Shown here in pieces: positions 26,050 to 35,312 of a stretch of 64,000 nt of DNA. Source of the stretch: Prevotella sp. (GTDB lineage Bacteria; Bacteroidota; Bacteroidia; Bacteroidales; Bacteroidaceae); NCBI GenBank assembly GCA_017470055.1, contig JAFUFD010000060.1:35392-99391 (forward strand), written 5' to 3'. The notes below the pieces were generated by a model that ran no database searches, was not told the origin of the DNA, and saw only the letters and a list, made by a program, of their open reading frames with translations. How positions within the stretch are numbered: position 1 is the stretch's first letter; every line of letters begins with the position of its first letter. The translations under genes and the position numbers were made by a program.

Positions 26050-27034
26050 TGTATATAGATTTTTTAGAAGTAAAATTCAAGGAAAGCCATGCATAGATAC
26101 CCAGCAGGATAACCAGCATGGTCTGTACAGTATGTACGATAAGTACGAAATAGAGTGCCTGCTCATCAGCGACACCATAGAGAATCAGCATCGTCTTCAC
26201 AGCGAAATGCCAAGGTCCCGCACCATTGGGTGTGGGTACGATGACTGCGATGGAGCCTACGATAAAGGTCACCAGTGCACACCCCAGTCCCAACTCTGCC
26301 GTGAAGTCGAAGCAGAAGAAGGTCAGGTAGTAATGCAGAAAATAACTCACCCAGATGCCTAGTGTGAAACACACGAACAAGAGGACGTTGCGCACGTTCC
26401 TCAGGGAGATGACACCCTGCCAGATACTCGAGAGTGTCGCCCTCACCTTATTATATATGGAGAGTTTGCGCAACAAGAAATGCAATAGGATCAGAATGGC
26501 TACGACGCAAATGGCAACTACCAGATACCCCATCCACGAGAAACCATGCAGGATAGTATGCAGGTTCGTCCCCGTCTTGCGGAAAAAGGTGCCGAAAGTG
26601 CTCATCTCCAGCAACAGCACGATGGCGGTGATGCCCATCACCAGCAGAGAGTCTATGGCACGTTCCGTCACCACCGTTCCTAATGCTTTGGGGAACGACA
26701 CGTTATCGTAACGCCTCAACACGCCACAACGGGTAAACTCCCCCACCCTGGGTATCACCAACGAGGCAGCATACGACAGGAAGATAGCGTGAATACTCAC
26801 AGAGGAACGGGGATGCTCCCCTACAGGCTCCAACGACTGTCCCCACCGCCACCCACGGAGCATTTGGGCAAGGATGCCAAAGGGGAACGACAGCAGCATC
26901 CATGTCCAGTCCATCTCGTCGGTCATGACATGGCGTATCTGCTGCCAGTCCTCGCCTCGATACATCCAATAGAGGATGGCACCGCCCAGCAGAAGGGGCA
27001 TCAACACTTTCAATATGATGTTGCTTATCTTCAT
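26042..27034 (-). CDS. Lysylphosphatidylglycerol synthase-like membrane protein (UPF0104)
   Basis: The start chosen is ATG 27034 (MKISNIILKVLMP); a TTG 12 bases upstream is less likely. The 330-residue protein has about eight membrane segments and the motif YAASLVIPRVGEFTRCGVLRRY, typical of the flippase domain of MprF without the synthase domain. Such proteins may move lipids across the inner membrane. It lies between a secreted protein gene and pepD in one unit. Confidence 0.85.
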   Translation of the reverse strand: MKISNIILKVLMPLLLGGAILYWMYRGEDWQQIRHVMTDEMDWTWMLLSFPFGILAQMLRGWRWGQSLEPVGEHPRSSVSIHAIFLSYAASLVIPRVGEFTRCGVLRRYDNVSFPKALGTVVTERAIDSLLVMGITAIVLLLEMSTFGTFFRKTGTNLHTILHGFSWMGYLVVAICVVAILILLHFLLRKLSIYNKVRATLSSIWQGVISLRNVRNVLLFVCFTLGIWVSYFLHYYLTFFCFDFTAELGLGCALVTFIVGSIAVIVPTPNGAGPWHFAVKTMLILYGVADEQALYFVLIVHTVQTMLVILLGIYAWLSLNFTSKKSIYNE

Positions 27035-27050
27035 CGTAGTGCGCAATAAT

Positions 27051-27539
27051 CTATTCTTGAGGTTCCACTTTACTCCTCCATGGAGCGAAGAACCGCTCTA
27101 TAGCGGCATATGCCGCACTTGCCTCGGCTTTGATGTCATGCCCGCTCCATACGGCATTAACCGTATCGCCAGAAGCATACTCCTGATAGATACGATAGGT
27201 GGCGCCACCTTCCAGCGATTCATCATATTTATAGCCATCGAGCAAGTACACCTTTTGCTCGGCAAGTATCTGCTGCATCCGCTCGACATCCTGCTCGGTG
27301 ACATCAAACGTTTTCTTGACGGCATCCCTGTAGAAACAGTCGTTATGCAAACTGACCACTACCTGAGGGCGTTTCCCCACATCAGCAATCAACTCACAAT
27401 AGTCCTTGCCTTGACCGGCATGACCATTACGCGCATAACTGCAGTAAATCAGTTTCCCTTTCGGTGCCGTTTTTTCTTGTGCCAAACCGTTCATTGTCGT
27501 CATCAGCAAAATACTTAGTACAAATAATATCCTATTCAT
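27051..27539 (-). CDS. Secreted protein of unknown function
   Basis: The 162-residue product has a signal peptide (MNRILFVLSILLMTTMNGLAQ) and a mature part with two cysteines (near YCSYAR and DYCEL) and a third in NDCFYRD. I do not recognise the family. The gene starts 2 bases after uraA ends and precedes the membrane protein, so it is co-transcribed with the nucleobase permeases. It is probably periplasmic. Confidence 0.7.
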   Translation of the reverse strand: MNRILFVLSILLMTTMNGLAQEKTAPKGKLIYCSYARNGHAGQGKDYCELIADVGKRPQVVVSLHNDCFYRDAVKKTFDVTEQDVERMQQILAEQKVYLLDGYKYDESLEGGATYRIYQEYASGDTVNAVWSGHDIKAEASAAYAAIERFFAPWRSKVEPQE

Positions 27540-27541
27540 CT

Positions 27542-28750
27542 TTATGCGTTTTCCTTTTTAGGTTTTGGCAATAAGAGGTTCAGCAGCACACCGACCACAG
27601 CAGAGAGTCCGATTCCACTGATGGAGAAGGTGCCAAAGGTAAGGACAGCGCCACCAACACCCAAAGTCAGCGTGACACTGACGATGATGATATTACGGGT
27701 CTGATTCAAGTCTACCTTATGGTTAATAAGATTCTGAACACCCACAGAGGCAATAGAGCCAAAAAGCAACAACATGATACCACCCAGAACAGCAGAGGGG
27801 ATGCTCTGAAGAATAGCACTCAGTTTGCCAATGACGGAGAAGACGATTGCTGTCCCTGCGGCGATACGGATGACCTGAGGATGGGTGACACGCGTAATCT
27901 GCATAGCACCAGTCACCTCACTATAGGTAGTCACTGGAGGACCGCCAACGAGAGAGGCGAAGAGACAAGCGAGACCGTCACCCAACATCGTTCGGTGTAA
28001 TCCTGGATCTTTCACAAAATCCTTGTCGGCGACAGCACCTACGACATACACATCACCAATATGCTCAATCACTGGGGCTATTGCCACAGGAATCATGAAC
28101 ACAAAGGGCTCCCAAGCGAACTGAGGCATCTGGAAGTGGGCAATCATCGGAGGTAGGGAGAACCAAGGAGCGGTAGCCACTGCGGACATATCGACGATTC
28201 CCATAAAGAGTGCCACAACATATCCTACGATAATGCCAATCACCACAGGCACGAGTTTCACGAGTCCTTTAGCGAACACCAATACGAGGATGGCACTAAT
28301 CAGTGAAATAAAGGCAAGCAGCCAGTTGTCCTTCGCCATATTGACGGCGGCGGGAGAGAGCGACAAGCCTATGAGAATAATCACAGGACCGATGACTACA
28401 GGCGGGAAGAGACGGTCGAGCAGTTTCTTTCCCTGCCATTTGATGAGTGCCGACATGACGAAGTACACCAAGGCGACACCAGAGATTCCCGCAATGGTAC
28501 CAGGCATGCCCCATTGTTTGGAGGCCGCGATAACCGGTGCGATGAATGCGAAACTGGAACCTAAGAAGATGGGCACCTTCCCTTTCGTCACCAGATGGAA
28601 GATAAAAGTACCGACACCTGCCGTAAACAATGCGGTGGCGGGATCAAGTCCTACCAGCAACGGTACCAGTACCGTGGAGCCGAAAGCGACAAACAGGAAC
28701 TGTATGCCGACAATCGTCTTACGGGTCGGGGATAATTGTTGTGCTTCCAT
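27542..28750 (-). CDS. uraA: Uracil permease, NCS2 family
   Basis: The 402-residue protein has about 14 membrane segments and the UraA-type motifs GSSFAFIAPV near the N-terminus, IAPVIEHIGDVYVV (with the substrate Glu) and GPPVTTYSEVTGAMQITRV. It is a proton-coupled uracil importer. It lies 14 bases after the DUF5020 gene. Confidence 0.92.
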   Translation of the reverse strand: MEAQQLSPTRKTIVGIQFLFVAFGSTVLVPLLVGLDPATALFTAGVGTFIFHLVTKGKVPIFLGSSFAFIAPVIAASKQWGMPGTIAGISGVALVYFVMSALIKWQGKKLLDRLFPPVVIGPVIILIGLSLSPAAVNMAKDNWLLAFISLISAILVLVFAKGLVKLVPVVIGIIVGYVVALFMGIVDMSAVATAPWFSLPPMIAHFQMPQFAWEPFVFMIPVAIAPVIEHIGDVYVVGAVADKDFVKDPGLHRTMLGDGLACLFASLVGGPPVTTYSEVTGAMQITRVTHPQVIRIAAGTAIVFSVIGKLSAILQSIPSAVLGGIMLLLFGSIASVGVQNLINHKVDLNQTRNIIIVSVTLTLGVGGAVLTFGTFSISGIGLSAVVGVLLNLLLPKPKKENA

Positions 28751-28764
28751 AGACTTCTATCCCT

Positions 28765-29475
28765 TTAGAAGTTCCACTTAACGGCAACGGTCGGATTCCA
28801 GAAGAAAGTCTTCGAACTCTCTGGGTCGGTATTATAGATGAAGTTATTGGAGAACTCCCACTCTGTACCTACACTGAAATGCTCGTTGAAGTTATACCAG
28901 AACTGAGGCTCTGTGAGGATGACCAGACAACCGTGGTTGTTTGCCTTCTCACCACGCCAGAAATCAATGAAGCCAGAGAAAGTGCATTTCTTATCGGCGA
29001 ACGTCAAGCCCCAGACACCCGTCAACTGGGCACTGGCATAGGAGTGGGTTGTATCATAACTTTTAAAATACTGCTTATACATTAACTGTACCGACCATGT
29101 CTTGGAGAAATCGGCAGAGTGTCCGTTATAGGCGGCACCCACCAAGGCTGCCTGTTGGAAACTACCATTACGGCTTAGCCCACCATCGTACTCGATATGG
29201 GCGGCAAAAGGCGACTGCTTGCCGAAGTTAAACTCACGGGAGATCTCGGTATAGGCACTCTCCGTGAAATGACTGCTCAGGTCAACATCCACGAAATAGT
29301 ACCAAGAGCCCCACTGGTCAGCCTTAAACTGCTCGAGGGTGACTGTCACTTTCTGACGACCTGCTTCCTCGCCAGTGTAGATGTTACGACCAAAGTCATA
29401 GTGAACCTGAATGTTCTGTGCTCCTACTGTCATGCATGATGCGAGGAACAAAAGAGATAGAATCTGCTTTTTCAT
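28765..29475 (-). CDS. DUF5020 family, Tsx-like outer-membrane channel candidate
   Basis: The 236-residue protein has a signal peptide (ILSLLFLASCMTVGAQ) and a mature chain of alternating aromatic/polar strands ending in the outer-membrane signature VAVKWNF, as in small beta-barrels. DUF5020 proteins resemble the Tsx nucleoside channel superfamily. Its place between a purine-type permease and uraA supports a role in passing nucleobases or nucleosides through the outer membrane; that is inference. Confidence 0.78.
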   Translation of the reverse strand: MKKQILSLLFLASCMTVGAQNIQVHYDFGRNIYTGEEAGRQKVTVTLEQFKADQWGSWYYFVDVDLSSHFTESAYTEISREFNFGKQSPFAAHIEYDGGLSRNGSFQQAALVGAAYNGHSADFSKTWSVQLMYKQYFKSYDTTHSYASAQLTGVWGLTFADKKCTFSGFIDFWRGEKANNHGCLVILTEPQFWYNFNEHFSVGTEWEFSNNFIYNTDPESSKTFFWNPTVAVKWNF

Positions 29476-29498
29476 AATGTATTGATATTAATGTGTGA

Positions 29499-30813
29499 TT
29501 ACAATAACGGTGCGATGTATTTAAGCACAAAGAATACAGCAAGGATATACATCATGGCTGTGATCTCACGATAGCGACCTGTGCATACCTTCACGATGAC
29601 GTATGCCAACATACCCAGAACGATACCCTCTGAGATACTTGCCGTAAACGGCATCATCAAGATAGTTACGAAACAAGGCATCGCCTCCGAGAAGTCGGCG
29701 AAGTCAATATGCACAATCTGACGCAGCATCATCACACCCACGAGGAATAGGGCACTGGTGGTAGCGGCAGAGGGAATCATCAGGAATATCGGAGAAAAAG
29801 AGGGAGAGGAAGAACAATAGAGCAACGGTCAACGCAGTCAGCCCTGTGCGACCACCCTCTGCGATACCTGTGGTACTCTCTACGTAAGTCGTCACGGTAG
29901 ACGTACCACAGAGGGCACCCACCGTCGTACCAACGGCATCAGCCATCAACGCCTTGTTGAGACCTGGAATCTTACCCGTCTTCTTATCCACCATACCTGC
30001 ACCTGTGGAGGCGCCAATCAAGGTACCGATAGTGTCAAACAGGTCCATAAACAACAAAGTTGCCACTACGATATAGTAGTCGATATCCAAAGATATGAAA
30101 CGAGAGAAATCCATTTTGAGAGCAATCGGCTCCAATGAAGAAGGCAAACTCAATATCGTAAAATGCTCAGGAATCTGTGTTACCCCCAAAGGAATACCCA
30201 CAATCGTCATAATCATAATGGTATAGAACAATGCGCCTTTGATTTTCATCGTCAACAGGATGGCACCCAGCAGAATACCACTGACAGCCACCAGAGAAGT
30301 GGCATTCCATGTTCCCAGACCCGTTACCGTAGCCTCGTTGGCAACAACAATACCACCGTTCTTCAGTCCGATGAAGGCGATAAACAATCCGATACCTACG
30401 GAGATAGAATAGCGCAGGTTCAGGGGAATGGAGTCGACAATAGCCTCACGTACCTTTAAAATAGTCAAGACGATAAAGAACAGACCCTCAACCAATACGG
30501 CGGCAAGCGCCTCCTGCCAGGTATAGCCCATCACCAATACCAAGGTGTAGGCAAAGAAAGCATTCAGTCCCATACCAGAGGCAAGGGCAAACGGCATCTT
30601 CGCATAGATAGCCATCACCATCGTCGCCACCACGGCGGCAATGACTGTCGCAGAGAACACGGCACCTTTCTCCATGCCAGCGTCTCCAAGGATAATGGGG
30701 TTTACGGCGAGAATGTAAGACATGGTCAAGAAGGTGGTCAGTCCTGCCATCATCTCAACCCTCACAGAATGTTTTGCTGGGTCAAAGCCCAAGAATGATA
30801 ATAATGTTTTCAT
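29499..30813 (-). pseudogene. Guanine/hypoxanthine/adenine permease (AzgA/PbuG type) with frameshift
   Basis: The frame from 30813 encodes a normal NCS2/AzgA N-terminus (FDPAKHSVRVEMMAGLTTF, ALASGMGLNAFFAY, LFDTIGTLIGASTGAGM) up to FFLSLFF at about codon 340. It then runs out of frame to a short nonsense tail, while SPIFLMIPSAATTSALFLVG and the last membrane segments continue in another frame to 29499. Total length 1315 bases is one more than a multiple of three, and the break is at an A5 run (29795-29799). With one base removed the product would be 437 residues, the family's normal size. Either a real inactivating mutation or a sequencing error. Confidence 0.85.
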
Positions 30814-30820
30814 AAAAGTA

Positions 30821-31960
30821 TTAATTATGTTTACTAAGTCTTTCTACCATCAGTTGCGCCGCCACATCGGGTGCATGGCTATCGCCCAAGCGGTGATGCA
30901 CCTCCTCGTAACCTTCCAGCATCTGCTGCCGTGCTGCACCGCCAGGCAGGAGTGCCTCCAGATGCGAGCGAATATTCTCCACGCTAAAGGTGTCTGCGAC
31001 TAGTTCCGGTACGATCTCACGGTCGGCTATCAAGTTTACCAAAGAGATATACCTCACTTTCAGAAAATGTTTCTTCAAGAAGGCAATCACTTTCGGAATC
31101 GGTGTCTCGTAGCACACCACCTGCGGCACACGGAACATCGCCGTCTCCAAAGTTGCCGTGCCACTGGTCACCAAAGCCGCTGTCGCTTCTGACAATAATT
31201 TGTATGTCTTGTTGTCAACGAGACGTACAGCACTTCCTTCCAGGAACTGCTCGTAATAGGACGGGGCTATACTCGGAGCACCTGCCAGTACGACATCATA
31301 AGTTCCTACAAGATGCTTCGTCGCTGCTATCATTGCCGGGAGGTTGTCCTTTATCTCCTGCTTACGGGAACCTGCGAGCAAGGCGATGACAGGTCTCTCC
31401 GGGCTATCGGAGTTCCCTGTTTTCTCTAAGAACTCCCTCACCTCCTGCGCTGTCGGATTACCGACATAATGGATGGGATACTGGTGTTTCTTCTCGTAGA
31501 AGTCTACCTCGAAAGGCAGGATAGAGAAGAGTTCGTCCACATCCCGTTTGATATTCTTGATACGGTATTCTTTCCAAGCCCATATCTTGGGAGAGATGTA
31601 GTAATAGACTTGGGGCTGTTGCCTGTTGGTTTTTAGCCGTTGACTATGCAGATATTTGGCGATCTTCAAGTTAAAGCCAGGATAGTCGACCAAGATGACG
31701 ACATCTGGTTGCCACTGGAGGATATCCTGTTGGCAAGCCTTCATATTCCGAAGGATGGTGGGGAGATGGAGCAAAACGGGTATAAAACCCATATAGGCGA
31801 GTTCCCGATAGTGTTTGACCAAGGTTCCGCCTTCCGCAGCCATCAGGTCACCGCCATAGAAACGGAACACCGCATCCTTGTCGTGGCTCTTCAGTGCATG
31901 CATCAAATGAGAAGCATGCAAATCACCACTCGCCTCACCTACTATCAGATAGTACCTCAT
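30821..31960 (-). CDS. lpxB: Lipid-A-disaccharide synthase
   Basis: The 379-residue glycosyltransferase (GT19) carries the family segments GEASGDLHASHL, VDYPGFNLKIAK, YYISPKIWAWKEYRI, ALLAGSRKQEIK and TSGTATLETAM. It joins UDP-2,3-diacylglucosamine and lipid X in lipid A synthesis at the inner membrane. It overlaps surE by 4 bases (ATGA). Confidence 0.96.
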   Translation of the reverse strand: MRYYLIVGEASGDLHASHLMHALKSHDKDAVFRFYGGDLMAAEGGTLVKHYRELAYMGFIPVLLHLPTILRNMKACQQDILQWQPDVVILVDYPGFNLKIAKYLHSQRLKTNRQQPQVYYYISPKIWAWKEYRIKNIKRDVDELFSILPFEVDFYEKKHQYPIHYVGNPTAQEVREFLEKTGNSDSPERPVIALLAGSRKQEIKDNLPAMIAATKHLVGTYDVVLAGAPSIAPSYYEQFLEGSAVRLVDNKTYKLLSEATAALVTSGTATLETAMFRVPQVVCYETPIPKVIAFLKKHFLKVRYISLVNLIADREIVPELVADTFSVENIRSHLEALLPGGAARQQMLEGYEEVHHRLGDSHAPDVAAQLMVERLSKHN

Positions 31961-32727
31961 AGATCCCAGTCCTTCATCTGTTCTATCATCTCGTAAGAAG
32001 TCACGTCAATCTTGGTGGGGGTGATGGCGACATAGCCATGCTGGAGCGCCCAGTTGTCCGTGTCCTCAGCATCCGGCTCGTCATTGGTGTATCTTCCCAT
32101 CATCCACCAATAGTCGTAACCACGGGGATGACGGCATTTTACGACTTCATTGTCCCATGTACCAGGTGCCATACGACATACCTTTACACCCTTGAACTGC
32201 TCCACCACAGGGAAATTAACGTTCAGACAGACACCCTTGGGAAGTCCGTCGTCTAAGACTTTCCGTACGATCTTACGTATCAAGGGACGCAAAGCACTAA
32301 AGTCCGCAAAGACATCATGCGTACACAAAGAGAATGCCACAGAGGGGATATACTTCATACAACCCTCCAGAGTGACTCCCATCGTGCCACTATAATGCAT
32401 ATTGACTGAGGCATTGTCGCCATGATTGATTCCTCCGATAATCATCTGAGGGCGACGCCCTCCGCATAGTTCCTCTAAGGCAATCTTCACACAATCCACA
32501 GGGGTACCGTTGCACGACCACACCTCCAGTCCCTCCTCTTCTCGCTGAGGGGTGAGCGTCAGCGGGTCGACAGCCGTAAACGCACAAGCATAGCCGCTAC
32601 GACCACTATCTGGGGCGCATACAATGATATCCGCCATATCGCGAATCATCTCCACTAGGCTGTTGATACCTTTTGCCTCAAAGCCGTCATCGTTGGAAAT
32701 CAGTATTAATGCTCTCTTATTTTCCAT
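31957..32727 (-). CDS. surE: 5'/3'-nucleotidase SurE
   Basis: The start chosen is ATG 32727 (MENKRALILISNDDG); an upstream ATG adds eight residues. The 256-residue protein has the metal site SNDDG, the SGR loop in APDSGRSGYACAF, and GINHGDNAS. It dephosphorylates nucleoside monophosphates. A minus-strand TAAATTTG at 32749-32756 may be the -7 box. It leads the long surE-lpxB-permease-pepD unit, and linkage to lpxB is conserved in Bacteroidota. Confidence 0.94.
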   Translation of the reverse strand: MENKRALILISNDDGFEAKGINSLVEMIRDMADIIVCAPDSGRSGYACAFTAVDPLTLTPQREEEGLEVWSCNGTPVDCVKIALEELCGGRRPQMIIGGINHGDNASVNMHYSGTMGVTLEGCMKYIPSVAFSLCTHDVFADFSALRPLIRKIVRKVLDDGLPKGVCLNVNFPVVEQFKGVKVCRMAPGTWDNEVVKCRHPRGYDYWWMMGRYTNDEPDAEDTDNWALQHGYVAITPTKIDVTSYEMIEQMKDWDL

Positions 32728-32772
32728 TAATTTTTTGTTATTTGCCTGCAAATTTACTAAAAAAGGTTGATA

Positions 32773-32806
32773 TTTGACAGATTCTCATCAGAAATTCGTA
32801 ACTTTG
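32773..32806 (+). promoter_or_regulatory. parA promoter
   Basis: TAACTTTG (32799-32806) is a good -7 box; TTTG (32773-32776) lies 22 bases upstream, slightly wide. Confidence 0.6.
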
Positions 32807-32843
32807 CACCCTATTATTATAAGATTATGGTATAAGATAGATT

Positions 32844-33608
32844 ATGGGAAAGATTATCGCTTTAGCAAACCAAAAGGGCGGTGTTGGAAAGACAACGACA
32901 ACCATCAACTTAGCCGCCTCTCTCGCCACACTGGAGAAGTCGGTTCTTGTGGTTGACGCAGATCCACAGGCAAATGCCTCCAGCGGATTAGGCGTGAATA
33001 TTCAGGAAGTTGAGTGCTCTCTATATGAGTGTATCATCGACAAAGCGGATGTACGCGATGCCATCTACACCACAGATATTGAAGGATTGGACATCATACC
33101 AAGTCATATTGACCTGGTAGGTGCGGAGATCGAGATGTTGAATCTGAAAAACAGGGAGAACGTGATAGGACAGGTACTGGCACCCATCCGTGATGACTAT
33201 GACTATATCCTCATCGACTGTTCCCCATCGTTAGGACTGATTACCGTCAATGCGCTGACAGCGGCGAACTCTGTCATTATCCCCGTGCAATGTGAGTATT
33301 TCGCACTGGAGGGTATCAGTAAGTTACTGAACACCATCCGTATCATCAAGAGCAAACTGAATCCGAAACTGGAGATCGAGGGATTCCTGTTGACCATGTA
33401 CGACTCCCGTCTGCGTCTTGCCAGACAAATCTACGACGAGGTGAAACGCCATTTCCAGGAACTGGTGTTCAAGACCGTTATCCAGCGTAATGTCAAACTC
33501 TCAGAGAGTCCCAGTCATGGACTGCCCGTCATCCTGTATGACGCAGACTCGACAGGTTCGAAGAACCATCTTGCCCTGGCAAAGGAGATCATCAACAAAA
33601 ACAACTAA
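32844..33608 (+). CDS. parA: Chromosome partitioning ATPase ParA/Soj
   Basis: The 254-residue ParA has the deviant Walker [10 protein letters not shown] at the N-terminus, VVDADPQAN and a Walker B with LIDCSPSLG. It forms ATP-dependent gradients that move ParB-parS complexes. Normal length for the chromosomal (Soj) type. It precedes parB by 3 bases. Confidence 0.95.
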   Translation: MGKIIALANQKGGVGKTTTTINLAASLATLEKSVLVVDADPQANASSGLGVNIQEVECSLYECIIDKADVRDAIYTTDIEGLDIIPSHIDLVGAEIEMLNLKNRENVIGQVLAPIRDDYDYILIDCSPSLGLITVNALTAANSVIIPVQCEYFALEGISKLLNTIRIIKSKLNPKLEIEGFLLTMYDSRLRLARQIYDEVKRHFQELVFKTVIQRNVKLSESPSHGLPVILYDADSTGSKNHLALAKEIINKNN

Positions 33609-33611
33609 GAC

Positions 33612-34538
33612 ATGGCAGTAAGAAAGAAATACGACAGAAGCGTATTAGGGCGTGGACTCGATGATATCGGGGGCGGTCGTGGACTTGACGCTCTGATAGA
33701 CACGGGAGAGGTGCACACCCAGGGCAGTTCCAACCTTAGCGAGATAGAGATATCACAGATAGAGCCCAATCCCAACCAGCCCCGTAGGGAGTTTGACCAA
33801 GAGGCGTTGCAGGAACTTGCCAACAGTATCCGTGAGGTGGGTATCATCCAACCCATTACCCTACGTCAGGTAGAGAGCGGCAAATATCAGATTATCGCTG
33901 GCGAACGCCGCTGGCGCGCCTCCCAAATAGCCGGTCTGACATCTATCCCCGCCTATATCCGCACGGTGGAGGATGAGGGTGTGATGGAGATGGCACTGGT
34001 AGAGAATATCCAGCGTGAGGACCTGAACGCCATCGAGGTGGCTCTTGCCTATCAGCATCTTGCCGAGACAACTGGGATGACACAAGAGAGAATCTCCAAG
34101 CGTGTGGGCAAGAGCCGTGCTGCAGTCACCAACTACATGCGCTTGCTGAAACTCCCCGCCCAAGTACAGATGGCTCTGAAGAACCATGAGATTGACATGG
34201 GACACGCCCGTGCTCTTTTGGCGATTGACAGTCCTTCCACACAGATCAAACTCTTCAAGGAGATACAGAAGCAACAATATTCTGTACGCAAGGTCGAGGA
34301 ATTGGTACAATCATTAAAGAATGGGGAAGACATCAAGACCTCAACGGGAAAGGTGGCGGCAAAGGCGCAACTGCCTGAGGAGTTCAGCATCCTGAAGCAA
34401 CGTCTCACCCAATTCTTCCAGACAAAAGTGCAGATGACCTGCTCCCCAAAAGGAAAAGGCAAGATCAGCATACCATTTGACAACGAGGAAGAACTGGAGC
34501 GCATCATGAACGCCCTTGATAGTGTCAACAACAAATAA
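33612..34538 (+). CDS. parB: Chromosome partitioning protein ParB/Spo0J
   Basis: The 308-residue protein has the CTPase domain (IEPNPNQPRREFD, GERRWRAS, VENIQREDLNAIE), a helix-turn-helix (TQERISKRVGKSRAAVTNYMRLL) and a C-terminal dimerisation region. It loads as a CTP-gated clamp on parS. No parS-like site was noticed nearby. Confidence 0.95.
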   Translation: MAVRKKYDRSVLGRGLDDIGGGRGLDALIDTGEVHTQGSSNLSEIEISQIEPNPNQPRREFDQEALQELANSIREVGIIQPITLRQVESGKYQIIAGERRWRASQIAGLTSIPAYIRTVEDEGVMEMALVENIQREDLNAIEVALAYQHLAETTGMTQERISKRVGKSRAAVTNYMRLLKLPAQVQMALKNHEIDMGHARALLAIDSPSTQIKLFKEIQKQQYSVRKVEELVQSLKNGEDIKTSTGKVAAKAQLPEEFSILKQRLTQFFQTKVQMTCSPKGKGKISIPFDNEEELERIMNALDSVNNK

Positions 34539-34549
34539 GAGACCTAATT

Positions 34550-35299
34550 TTGAGAAAACGGAATGTCATATTGATTCTTCGGACTGTGGTTGTCATCCTG
34601 ATGATGATCACGGGAATGCAGGTGATGGCACAGACGGAACAGCCAGAGACACCCGTTGACAGTATTGACATCATGATGGCACGTATTGACTCACTGACAC
34701 GTGTCGACTCTATCCTCACGATTCAAGAAGAGCCGACACTGTCTGTGATGGTTGACTCTGCCCGTATCGTCAAGCCTAAGCGTGACTGGAACACATGGCA
34801 GCCCGACCCTAAACGTGCCCTGTGGCTTGCCTTGGTGTTACCCGGCGCAGGACAGATCTATAACCGCAAATACTGGAAACTCCCCATCATTTATGGAGGA
34901 TTCATTGGGTGTATCTACGCGCTCACGTGGAATAACATGATGTACAAGGACTACTCACAGGCATACCTTGACATCATGGACACAGACCCTAGCACGGCAA
35001 GTTACAACAAGTTCCTGCATTTGGGAGTGGAGATCAACAGTTCTAATGAGAGTCGATACAAAGAGATATTCAAGAACCGTAAGGACAAATACCGTCGTTG
35101 GCGTGACATGAGTTTCTTCGTCATGATAGGTGTCTATGCCTTGTCTGTCATCGATGCCTATGTGGACGCAGAGTTATCCGCCTTCGACATTTCCAAAGAC
35201 TTGAGTCTGAAAGTGGAACCTGCCGTTATCCCTAACCACGGAGGAGGCACCCCACTACAAGCCCAGTCGCTTGGAGTAAATTGTAAGTTGAACTTTTAA
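34550..35299 (+). CDS. DUF5683 domain protein
   Basis: The 249-residue protein has an N-terminal signal or anchor (VILILRTVVVILMMITGMQVMAQ), a Thr/Asp-rich linker and a DUF5683 domain from about residue 80 (WQPDPKRALWLALVLPGAGQ, YNRKYWKLPIIYGGF) with two or three membrane segments. It is a conserved neighbour of parB and mltD in Bacteroidota; function unknown, possibly at the envelope. It begins 11 bases after parB. Confidence 0.85.
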   Translation: MRKRNVILILRTVVVILMMITGMQVMAQTEQPETPVDSIDIMMARIDSLTRVDSILTIQEEPTLSVMVDSARIVKPKRDWNTWQPDPKRALWLALVLPGAGQIYNRKYWKLPIIYGGFIGCIYALTWNNMMYKDYSQAYLDIMDTDPSTASYNKFLHLGVEINSSNESRYKEIFKNRKDKYRRWRDMSFFVMIGVYALSVIDAYVDAELSAFDISKDLSLKVEPAVIPNHGGGTPLQAQSLGVNCKLNF

Positions 35300-35312
35300 C
35301 AAACCAAAGAGA

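Noticed and set aside
29785-29805. Programmed ribosomal frameshift in the purine permease
   Set aside because: No known case in this family, and joining the frames needs a +1 shift without a clear stop-codon or stimulator context; mutation or sequencing error is simpler.
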